Source: Terasakiella sp033100395 (GTDB lineage: Bacteria; Pseudomonadota; Alphaproteobacteria; Rhodospirillales; Terasakiellaceae). Taken from it: 64,000 nt of DNA. Location of the stretch: the NCBI RefSeq assembly GCF_033100395.1, contig NZ_JAWLVJ010000005.1:1-64000 (forward strand). Direction: 5' to 3'. Of this stretch, positions 1 to 7,238 are shown one piece after another; positions within the stretch are counted from its first letter, which is position 1; each line of letters begins with the position of its first letter. Made by a program: the position numbers and the translations under genes. Under the pieces are notes generated by a model, which made no database searches, had not been told where the DNA came from, and saw only the letters and a list, made by a program, of their open reading frames with translations.

Positions 1-243
1 GCCTTGAGGCAGTGGGAGCCATTGCTCAACAGGCGACCTTTAAAAAAGCAGGAACGCTGCCGTCTCATGAACCTGCTCTATGAAGCTATCGCGTCTCTTA
101 TTGTGCCCGAACGCCCAGGCAGACGGGAGCCAAGATGCGTGAAACGAAGGCCAAAAAACTTCCAGCGTCTAACCGCCCCGAGACATGAAATGATTGAGTG
201 CCTTCACCGAACCAAATACAAACCCAAAAACGCCTTAACTTAG
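1..243 (+). mobile_element. IS4-type transposase, C-terminal end only
   Basis: About 80 codons are open from the left window edge to the stop at 241-243. The residues near the end (PGRREPRCVKRRPKNFQ, then LTAPRHEM) match the conserved C-terminal tail typical of IS4-family DDE transposases, where a PR.VKRRPK block is followed by a basic tail. The catalytic DDE core would lie to the left, outside the window, so I cannot tell whether the element is intact. A short tandem repeat and AT-rich DNA follow directly. Family assignment is from motif memory only. Confidence 0.75.
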
Positions 244-264
244 TGCCATTCGAGGCTGCCCCCG

Positions 265-306
265 GAATTAAGGACTGCCCGAATTAAGGACTGCCCCGGA
301 ATTAAG
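265..306. repeat. 16-bp tandem repeat, 2.5 copies, after the transposase
   Basis: The unit GAATTAAGGACTGCCC occurs at 265-280 and again at 281-296, and GAATTAAG starts a third partial copy at 299-306. A shorter echo (GGCTGCCCCC) lies at 254-263. The position 20 bp after the transposase stop suggests the terminal region of the insertion sequence or a duplicated element end. No clear target-site duplication can be judged because the left end is missing. Confidence 0.7.
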
Positions 307-443
307 TGAAAGGCGTTCAATATAAATCACAATGTACAGAGAGACTCGGAATATCAGATGAACCGAAAATAACAGTAACGCATAACTGTGCGATATTTTG
401 AACCCTCCTTATGCACTTAAAAATTAATAAAATCAACACCAAT

Positions 444-1496
444 CTAAATTGCTGGTTTTAAATCGACAAAAGAAGAACATGTTCTGCTCTGTTCTATACA
501 AGTGTGTTGGCTACTACGTTTTATCGCAAATTCAATGATGTTTAGAATTAACGCGTCATAAGGCATGGCCCCATCCATGTTACAGGAACGCGGGAAGTAG
601 CTTGTTTCAGGAGTAAGGCCGGGTACAAGGTTAGCCTCAATAAAATGAGGGATACCTTTTGCGTCCATTTTGACATCTATACGGCCAAAATCTTTTACTT
701 TAAGAATTGAAAATACTTTCTTTGCCAGTTCGGATACACTGTCCGAAACAGGACTTTCAACAGCCAAGACATGCTCTTGATTACTTGATTTTTCAAACGC
801 CCCCAGAACACGATCTCCCTTCGAGTTTTTCTGTGCAATAATCTCTACAGGGTATGCGTGTCGGGTGTTCGTACTGAGGTCTTCGAGTACAGCGACTGTG
901 AATTCTCTTCCAGGCAAAACTTCTTCAACAATTGAACTTCCGCCGTACTGATTGAAGATTTCTTCAACTTTCTGAGTATAGCTGAGCCAATCATGAACGA
1001 TAGAATTTTCATCCACCCCATTTCCGTTGGCGGCGTTTAAGGGTTTAACAAATAATGGAAGTGGCAGAGGAAGTTGCGTCTCACTCTTTATGCCATCTGG
1101 CTGTGTTAAAAAGAATTTAGCCGTGGGAATGCCATTCTCTAACAAAATCGTTTTGGCCTTACCTTTGTTAGAGTCATATTCAAGGGTTGCTTCACCTGAG
1201 CCTGTATGGGCGATATGATGCTTTGTAAAGAAATCAGATAGATTGATTTTGTTTGGATCACAGATGTATTTGACACAAAGAACAACAAGGTCAGGTTGAC
1301 GCTTTACAATATCTTCCAAGTCCCCTTTGTTGTGTGCTTCTCTGAAACTAACATCCGTATAATGTTGCTGTAGGATGTCCCTGATTATTCGACAGGTTTT
1401 TATTGACCCAAAACCCGTTTCTTTCATCGCTCTGGTATCTGTCGAGACAATTTCAATGCGTTTGTTTATTTTTGTAACTGCATGGTTGGTTTTCAT
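444..1496 (-). CDS. D-Ala-D-Ala ligase-like ATP-grasp protein
   Basis: This 350-residue protein has the ATP-grasp fold of the D-alanine-D-alanine ligase group: a lysine block (LPLFVKPLNAANGNGV), an acid-rich hinge (SSIVEEVLPGREFTVAVLED) and the metal/phosphate segment FGRIDVKMD followed by FIEANLVPGLT and a serine. These enzymes join a carboxylate to an amine using ATP. The protein is probably not the housekeeping Ddl: it is not next to mur/fts genes, and its N-terminal part diverges from the usual start. It is the last gene of a four-gene operon, 83 bp after the cysteine-repeat gene. It could modify a peptide or a small molecule; the substrate is unknown. Confidence 0.8.
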   Translation of the reverse strand: MKTNHAVTKINKRIEIVSTDTRAMKETGFGSIKTCRIIRDILQQHYTDVSFREAHNKGDLEDIVKRQPDLVVLCVKYICDPNKINLSDFFTKHHIAHTGSGEATLEYDSNKGKAKTILLENGIPTAKFFLTQPDGIKSETQLPLPLPLFVKPLNAANGNGVDENSIVHDWLSYTQKVEEIFNQYGGSSIVEEVLPGREFTVAVLEDLSTNTRHAYPVEIIAQKNSKGDRVLGAFEKSSNQEHVLAVESPVSDSVSELAKKVFSILKVKDFGRIDVKMDAKGIPHFIEANLVPGLTPETSYFPRSCNMDGAMPYDALILNIIEFAIKRSSQHTCIEQSRTCSSFVDLKPAI

Positions 1497-1579
1497 TATT
1501 TGATCATTTCATCGAATGAATAAGTGGAAAGGGACTTCCAAAAAGCAGCAGTCGTCCCTCATGAATGGAATTGAATAAG

Positions 1580-2251
1580 TTATGGGCGTAAGCAACTGTT
1601 GGCAGATTGGGTAAATGAGGCATCGCATTCCCAATCGTTACCTGAATAATCAAGATGGGCATTTGCAGGAAGTTTGACAGGGTTACATTTCCCTTGGTCT
1701 GCTTTGAAACCCCGCAGGCATTTCCAACCGACCTTGTAGCCACTGTCGTCAAGATAAGCATTTTCAGGGACTTTTATTTTGATGCATGCGTTACTTGTTG
1801 CTTGGAAGCCGCGAATACATTCCCAGCCTTTTTCATATAGATTTGGAGACAGAAAAGCATTTTGAGGGATGTTAATTTTCAAGCACGTGCCACTTTGCTC
1901 TCTATATCCCCGCTCACACTCCCATTCATATCCACCATGACTTAAAAAGGCGTTCTTTGGGATTTTTATTGCGATGCACCTTTTATTGTTTCGTTTATAT
2001 CCACGTAGACAATCCCAGCCTTCGCTATAAGAACGCCCTGTTAAAAATCCATATTTAGGGACTTGAATTTGTTGGCACTTATTTTTTGATTTTATATAAC
2101 CTTTATTACACTCCCAACCTGAGCCGTATTTCTCTGCATGAGCGTTTTTTGGGATCGTTTCAGCAATCGTTGGATAAGGCCAGTTCAAGGAAAGGGCGAA
2201 AACTATAACTGTTAAGTTTCGCAATAATCTCGATTGAGAATGATTGTTCAT
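1580..2251 (-). CDS. secreted protein with six tandem cysteine repeats
   Basis: A signal peptide of about 30 residues (LTVIVFALSLNWPYPTIAET) is followed by six repeats of 30-33 residues that fill the rest of the 223-residue protein. Each begins with [IVL]P.NA.L, has a W.C or WEC.RG[YF] core and a second cysteine about ten residues on, giving two cysteines per repeat. This suggests small disulphide-bonded modules in the periplasm or outside the cell. Its ATG overlaps the stop of the upstream 66-residue gene (ATGA, 2248-2251), so the two are translationally coupled. I recall similar repeats in other proteobacterial secreted proteins but know no function. Confidence 0.85.
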   Translation of the reverse strand: MNNHSQSRLLRNLTVIVFALSLNWPYPTIAETIPKNAHAEKYGSGWECNKGYIKSKNKCQQIQVPKYGFLTGRSYSEGWDCLRGYKRNNKRCIAIKIPKNAFLSHGGYEWECERGYREQSGTCLKINIPQNAFLSPNLYEKGWECIRGFQATSNACIKIKVPENAYLDDSGYKVGWKCLRGFKADQGKCNPVKLPANAHLDYSGNDWECDASFTQSANSCLRP

Positions 2252-2448
2252 TTTTTGCTTTCATGTTTTCGTTCTGCTCGATCCATTCTGTATTGAGTAA
2301 TGATGTTTTTTAATTGAGCGGCTAGTCCATAAATACTCAATTCATTTTTGTCAGAGCTTTCCTCTTCGACATTATCTAAGGTATCAAATGTTTGGGGTTT
2401 TCCATCATCTTTGGCAGAATGCTTTGCCGTTTTTTTGTAGGACATCAT
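2248..2448 (-). CDS. small hypothetical protein (66 aa)
   Basis: A charged 66-residue protein beginning MMSYKKTAKHSAKDDGK, with no signal peptide or membrane segment. The middle part is acidic (NVEEESSDKNE) and the end looks helical and basic. It is tightly packed in its operon: its start overlaps the stop of the 102-residue gene by one base (TAATG), and its stop overlaps the next start as ATGA. This coupling is the main evidence that it is real. I do not recognise a family. Confidence 0.7.
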   Translation of the reverse strand: MMSYKKTAKHSAKDDGKPQTFDTLDNVEEESSDKNELSIYGLAAQLKNIITQYRMDRAERKHESKK

Positions 2449-2756
2449 TATCCTCCAAACTTATAGTCAATGTGCAAGTCTTCCAGAATATTACCATTTG
2501 CAAGCCGGTCATTTTGCAGGGCTTCTGTAAGTTCTTTTGATGTGACGATTAATGCACGGGTAAGTGACTTGATCTTATTTTTGCTGTGTAAGTGAATAAC
2601 CGTCAGAACTCTCTTATACGCAATGAAGTTCAGTCCTTCGATCAGTTCCTCATCCGTATCGACCTTATAAGAACCAGCCGGTTGGATTTCATCTAAAGCA
2701 CCAATTTTAAAGGGATGCCTGAAAATGACGAGTTTTGTGCTTGTACGAATAGTCAT
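2448..2756 (-). CDS. conserved small protein (102 aa), first gene of the cassette
   Basis: The protein starts MTIRTSTKLVIFRHPF and has a compact block PAGSYKVDTDEELIEGL followed by FIAYKRVLTVIHL. This resembles a small family I recall from alphaproteobacteria, with a predicted beta-rich N-terminal part, but I know no function for it. It has no signal peptide. A strong ribosome-binding site (TAGGAGG, 2763-2769 on the minus strand) lies 6 bases before the ATG, and the long AT-rich upstream region probably holds the operon promoter. It leads the four-gene operon that ends with the ATP-grasp gene. Confidence 0.75.
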   Translation of the reverse strand: MTIRTSTKLVIFRHPFKIGALDEIQPAGSYKVDTDEELIEGLNFIAYKRVLTVIHLHSKNKIKSLTRALIVTSKELTEALQNDRLANGNILEDLHIDYKFGG

Positions 2757-3041
2757 GGCGGCCTCCTATCAAGGTGGCGTTACGTTACTGTGATATACAA
2801 GAAAGAAAGTGACTCTATTATTTATGGAGTCTAAAAAAAATTGTATAATGCGATTATCAGATAGATAAATTATAATATTTTAAGGGCTATCCCCGGTAAA
2901 TATCGCATATTTTATTATAATACATCCTGAATAAAATAGATATTTTTTTTATTTTTTTCTTCAAATGGAAGATTGTTATTATTTTTCAGATGGGGTTAAT
3001 GTCTGATTATTTAGGCCTTTTCAAAGAGAGGATCACTCCAA
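2757..3041. other. AT-rich divergent intergenic region
   Basis: This 285-bp stretch separates the minus-strand cassette from the plus-strand PAS-GGDEF gene and must hold promoters for both. It is strikingly AT-rich, with runs of A and T around 2833-2840 and 2943-2960. A consensus-like TATAAT lies at 2844-2849 on the plus strand, without a good -35 box at the expected distance. I see no open reading frame. Confidence 0.5.
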
Positions 3042-3953
3042 GTGCCTGATGATGATAACAATCAACAAGATTTGATTGAGTGCATTTTAGAAACAATCCG
3101 GGAGCCTTTTTTGGTTTTGGATCGTCATTACAATGTGATTAAAGCCAGTAAGAATTTCTGCCATTCTTTTGGTCTCAACAAACCTGATGTAGAAAACCAA
3201 CTTCTTTTCAATGTAGGAGAAGGCGAGTGGGATATTGCTAAATTGAAAAGGCTTCTTGATGAAGTCATGACTAAAGGCACGACTATAGAGGCATTTCTTG
3301 TTGAACACCGTTTTTCAGATATTGGCGATAAAGTATTTTTGCTAAACGCCCGAACCGTCATTGCACAGGAAGAAAGCGATTTAAAAATCCTGCTCGCCTT
3401 TGAAGATATTACTGAACGTAAGAAAAAAGATGATGAGATACTTCGCCTCGCGATGACCGACCCGCTAACGGGACTCTCAAACAGAAACAGTTTTACATCT
3501 GGCCTTGAGAGAGCAATTAAATTTGCTCGACGCTATGGGCATGGCATTTCTCTTTTGATTATCGACCTTGATAAATTTAAAGCGGTTAATGATCACCATG
3601 GACATCCTGTTGGAGATCAATTGCTGAAACAGGTTGCAGCTATTCTTACCAGCAGAATTCGAGAAGTTGATCAAGTAGCAAGACTGGGGGGAGATGAATT
3701 TGCTGTTATTTTGGGAGGTGTGACAAAGAAAGAAATGGTCAATGAGATCGCCCAAAATTATATAAACAAAATTATGGAACCCTTTCATATTGAGAAAAGC
3801 GAAATCCTAATAGGAGCGAGTATTGGACTAGCCCATTTCCCGGAAAACGCTAACAATGCAACAAACCTCATTAAATGCGCAGATGTCGCTCTCTATAGTG
3901 CAAAAAAGGACGGCGGGAATATTTTTCGGGTTTATCAAGGTTACCTGGGATAG
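3042..3953 (+). CDS. PAS-GGDEF diguanylate cyclase
   Basis: The 303-residue soluble protein has an N-terminal PAS-type sensor region (about 10-125) ending in the usual ITERKKKDDEI linker, and a GGDEF domain (about 135-300). The active-site GGDEF is intact at residues 216-220. The product-inhibition I-site RxxD (REVD, 207-210) lies exactly five residues upstream, so it should make c-di-GMP from GTP with feedback control. The start is GTG, preceded by a GAGAGGATC purine-rich stretch. No membrane segment is present. It stands alone, divergent from the cysteine-repeat operon. Confidence 0.92.
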   Translation: MPDDDNNQQDLIECILETIREPFLVLDRHYNVIKASKNFCHSFGLNKPDVENQLLFNVGEGEWDIAKLKRLLDEVMTKGTTIEAFLVEHRFSDIGDKVFLLNARTVIAQEESDLKILLAFEDITERKKKDDEILRLAMTDPLTGLSNRNSFTSGLERAIKFARRYGHGISLLIIDLDKFKAVNDHHGHPVGDQLLKQVAAILTSRIREVDQVARLGGDEFAVILGGVTKKEMVNEIAQNYINKIMEPFHIEKSEILIGASIGLAHFPENANNATNLIKCADVALYSAKKDGGNIFRVYQGYLG

Positions 3954-4115
3954 TTCCCTGTGAATTGTGCCTTTTCCGGCTGTCTGTTATTGGCTAAAAG
4001 CAGACTTTGCATTTTCAGTAACAGTACTCAGCTATGGCGCAACAGCGGCAAGCCATTAACGCGTTAATTCCTCTCTCAGATGTCATTACGCAATAAATGC
4101 GGGATGAAAGATAGA

Positions 4116-4142
4116 AAAGGCGGCCATAGTGGTCGCCTTTTT
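4116..4142. terminator. intrinsic terminator between GGDEF and rhlE genes
   Basis: A 10-bp stem AAAGGCGGCC / GGTCGCCTTT (one G-T wobble) with a 5-base loop is followed by TT on the plus strand and by a T-run on the minus strand as well. It lies between two convergent genes, 162 bp after the GGDEF stop and 67 bp after the helicase stop, and can serve both. Confidence 0.8.
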
Positions 4143-4208
4143 GATTCTACTAAGAGATAAATGATGTCATCTAATGACCCATAGCGGAAACAATCTTTCG
4201 CTTTGGTT

Positions 4209-5444
4209 TTATCCTGCCCTTTTCTTAGGCTTACCTCGATAACGTTTTGACTTTGCCCGGCGGTTTGGTGACGGGCGAGAACCTCGTTTTGTTGGCTTGG
4301 GCTCGTGCTGAGAGGGTTGACCACCTGAAATATCAAGTTGGTGCTGCATCAGTTTTTCAATATCACGAAGGTAGGCCTGTTCACTTGGGTCACACATGGA
4401 AATCGCAGCACCAGATGCCCCGGCTCGTGCTGTACGGCCGATACGGTGGACGTAATCTTCGGCTACATTTGGAAGTTCGAAGTTAATGACGTGGCTGACA
4501 TTGTCGATGTCGATGCCGCGTGCGGCAATGTCTGTTGCCACCAAAACACGAACGTCACCGTTACTGAAGTTCTTAAGCGCTTTTTGCCGCGCTCCTTGTG
4601 ACTTGTTGCCATGAATAGCCGCTGCTGTGATACCCGCCTTCTCAAGCTGTTGCGCCACCCGGTTGGCGCGATGTTTCGTCCGTGTGAAGACGATGGTTTT
4701 ATGTATGGATTTGTCACCCAGGATATTGGTCAGCAACGTCTTTTTATCGGTGGCGGGCACGTAGTATACGCTTTGGGCAATCCGTTCAACCGGTGTTGAT
4801 TGCGGTGTCACCTCGATACGGATGGGGTCGTGCAATATACTGCTGGCGAGCCCTGAAACCGTTTTGGGCATGGTTGCAGAAAAGAACAGGGTTTGGCGTT
4901 CTTTTGGCAGAGCAGCAATAATTTTTTTAACATCATGGATGAAACCCATGTCCAACATACGGTCCGCTTCATCCAATACAAAATGCCAAATGTAATCGAG
5001 TGAAATATGCCCCTGGTTCATAAGGTCTAAAAGACGACCAGGTGTCGCAACAACAATATCAACACCGCGCTGAAGTGCGTTCACCTGACGTTTTTGACTG
5101 ACGCCACCAAAAATAACAGTATGTCGGATGGGCAGATGTCGCCCCAGGCTTTCAATTGATTCACCGATTTGAATTGCCAATTCACGGGTAGGTGCAAGAA
5201 TGACGCTCAAGGGAAATTTTGGTGCAGGTGGCTCCCAACCTTCAGCAAGTTCATGCAAGATGGGCAGGCTGAATGCTGCTGTTTTGCCCGTGCCTGTTTG
5301 TGCAATCCCCAATAAATCGCGTTTTTCTAAAAGAGAAGGAATTGATTGTTCTTGAATGGGTGTTGGATTTTCAAACTGTTGTTCTCGCAGTGCACGCAAC
5401 AATGGCTCAGACAGGCCAAGGGCCTCAAAATTATTAGATTGCAT
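4209..5444 (-). CDS. rhlE: DEAD-box RNA helicase, RhlE type
   Basis: The 411-residue ATP-dependent RNA helicase has all the family motifs: a Q motif (ENPTPIQEQSIP), Walker A AQTGTGKT (48-55), PTRELA, TPGR, DEAD (158-161), SAT and HRIGRTARAG. A short basic tail (PNRRAKSKRYRGKPKKRAG) matches the RhlE group. Such proteins remodel RNA during ribosome assembly and mRNA turnover. I chose the ATG at 5444, which gives the conserved MQSNNFEALGLSE start behind a GGAAG site. The reading frame stays open 30 codons further upstream, but that extension does not look like family sequence. Confidence 0.92.
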   Translation of the reverse strand: MQSNNFEALGLSEPLLRALREQQFENPTPIQEQSIPSLLEKRDLLGIAQTGTGKTAAFSLPILHELAEGWEPPAPKFPLSVILAPTRELAIQIGESIESLGRHLPIRHTVIFGGVSQKRQVNALQRGVDIVVATPGRLLDLMNQGHISLDYIWHFVLDEADRMLDMGFIHDVKKIIAALPKERQTLFFSATMPKTVSGLASSILHDPIRIEVTPQSTPVERIAQSVYYVPATDKKTLLTNILGDKSIHKTIVFTRTKHRANRVAQQLEKAGITAAAIHGNKSQGARQKALKNFSNGDVRVLVATDIAARGIDIDNVSHVINFELPNVAEDYVHRIGRTARAGASGAAISMCDPSEQAYLRDIEKLMQHQLDISGGQPSQHEPKPTKRGSRPSPNRRAKSKRYRGKPKKRAG

Positions 5445-5946
5445 AAAGATTCTTCCGGCCGCGCATAACATCCAGCTTCGATATAGGGATGAACTTCGGC
5501 ATTTTTTAGCATCCCGAAGCGCAGGGCGGGGCATTTAATAAATTATTTTCAAATTCGAGATATTGTCACGCTGGTTTTTCAGCGGAATTGCGCGATCACG
5601 AATGAATAATGAACGCCTGATTTGCGCCTAAAAACGGAATTTGTCAATCGATCAATTGAATTTATATTATAATTGCTATGCATAATGGTGCATTTATTGC
5701 GGCTTGTCTCAAATAGTTGAGCCCCCAAATTTCCTGCGATTACATAAAAATAAGCACTATAGATTTTACTTTCTGGCTATAAACAGACTCTACTTTTTCC
5801 TCCTCTGCGCTTTTACTGTTAACTGGAGTTACGACGAAAACATCTTCGCCATTTTCTGTATCATCGTTGTAAAATATGCTATAATTTTTGCTCAAATTTG
5901 ATCAATAGTAGAATTAAATCAATGAATTATAAGCTGAGAATGTTCT
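5445..5946. other. AT-rich intergenic region, no gene seen
   Basis: This 502-bp stretch between the divergent rhlE gene and the 390-residue hypothetical gene is rich in A and T, especially from 5630 on. Promoters for both flanking genes should lie here. A 65-codon frame at 5704-5901 has unusual composition, no ribosome-binding site and no recognisable sequence, so I do not call it. No hairpin with a T-run stands out. Confidence 0.5.
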
Positions 5947-7119
5947 ATGTCGGATAGCACAATTGCAACAGCTGAGAAAGACAATGGCCCGGATTGGGAG
6001 AAAATTTTCACGGACCCTGAACGCGGATTGATTTCCCTTTTGGAACGGAGCGATAGCAAAGAAAAGCTGCTGCAGGTTTTCGAAGTTATTTTGGGGACTC
6101 TGTTTGATCGTGACGGTGATAGCGCGATTAAAGAGCGCTATATCAACGAGCTGAAGTTCTTCACTTCCGGGGATAAAAAGACCTTTGAAGGCTGTGTATC
6201 CATTTCCAAAACGATCCTGCTGACGATTAAGGAAGACCGCCTGCAGAAGGCATCTCAAGCTGCTGTGGTGGAAGCCGAACCTGTTCGCCGTGTGGAGAAG
6301 AAGAAAGATAAAAAGCTCGAACAGCTGGGCGAGATTATCATGGGGGATTACAGCAAGACCCTGAATGCCATCGCCCTTGGCACAACGGACGGCCCGTTGG
6401 GGAAGACGCCGTTTATCCTGTCACCGGAATTCCATGAAGCTTTCTGCGCTGCCTTTGAAGGTAAGTGTCTGGATCGCATGGCATTGGAGTGTGCCCAATT
6501 CGCCAAGGATAATCCGCGCTATCAAAAAGACTATGAAGAAGTCTTTACCAAAAACACGCTGAAAGATCTGAATTTTCGCGAAAAGGCGTGGGACGTCTGG
6601 CGCGAGGTCTGGAGTGATGAGTTAAAGCCGCACAAACTGCCAAAGAAACCTGCTGCCCCCAAGGGGGTGAAGGCCTTGGGGGCGGCCTTTAGTAATAAAC
6701 ATACGGAGGCCCTGTCAGAGTGGGAAGATGCCTGTTTTCACGTTAAAGAATATAATCTGGAATTTGAGAACTTCACCAAGACCCTGTGTTCTCCACATGA
6801 TCAGTATGATGCGCCGACCGCAGATGACATCACTCTGATGGTCAAAATTTTCGGGATGACCCCCAACGTGTTTGAGAAGCAAATCACGGGTATTCATCAG
6901 TTGATTGAACAGGATATCGAAAATAAAGCGGGGGCCTTTGCGGAATTTGCAGGCAAGCGCAATATCGATCTGAGCTTGCTCTATGTTTTTTACAAAACAC
7001 CCGATTATATTCTGGGGGAAGAAAACTATCTGACGCTTCTGATGCGCAGTTATAAGAAAAGCCAGGTACAGGGGAGTTTCCCTTACACGTTCAAATATCT
7101 GCAAAGCTATATTGCTTAA
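5947..7119 (+). CDS. hypothetical cytosolic protein (390 aa)
   Basis: I do not recognise this protein. It is soluble, largely predicted helical, and has a basic lysine-rich hinge near residues 115-128 (RRVEKKKDKKLEQLGE). An N-terminal segment of about 110 residues comes before the hinge and a larger region with many aromatic residues after it. There is no signal peptide, membrane segment or obvious nucleotide-binding motif. It lies 119 bp upstream of a large hybrid histidine kinase in the same direction, so the two may be co-transcribed. That spacing leaves room for a separate promoter. Confidence 0.8.
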   Translation: MSDSTIATAEKDNGPDWEKIFTDPERGLISLLERSDSKEKLLQVFEVILGTLFDRDGDSAIKERYINELKFFTSGDKKTFEGCVSISKTILLTIKEDRLQKASQAAVVEAEPVRRVEKKKDKKLEQLGEIIMGDYSKTLNAIALGTTDGPLGKTPFILSPEFHEAFCAAFEGKCLDRMALECAQFAKDNPRYQKDYEEVFTKNTLKDLNFREKAWDVWREVWSDELKPHKLPKKPAAPKGVKALGAAFSNKHTEALSEWEDACFHVKEYNLEFENFTKTLCSPHDQYDAPTADDITLMVKIFGMTPNVFEKQITGIHQLIEQDIENKAGAFAEFAGKRNIDLSLLYVFYKTPDYILGEENYLTLLMRSYKKSQVQGSFPYTFKYLQSYIA

Positions 7120-7238
7120 TGCGATTAATGTTTGTCTTTATGGAAGTGCGTAGACCGAAATTTCCTCAATTCATTTGAAACCGCTGATGTTCTATGGAAA
7201 GATAAACTTCATAAACACTAAGATCATAAAAAGGTTTC

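Noticed and set aside
5704..5901. 65-codon frame in the AT-rich region before the 390-residue gene
   Set aside because: No ribosome-binding site, aromatic-rich low-quality sequence and no family resemblance; typical chance frame in AT-rich DNA.
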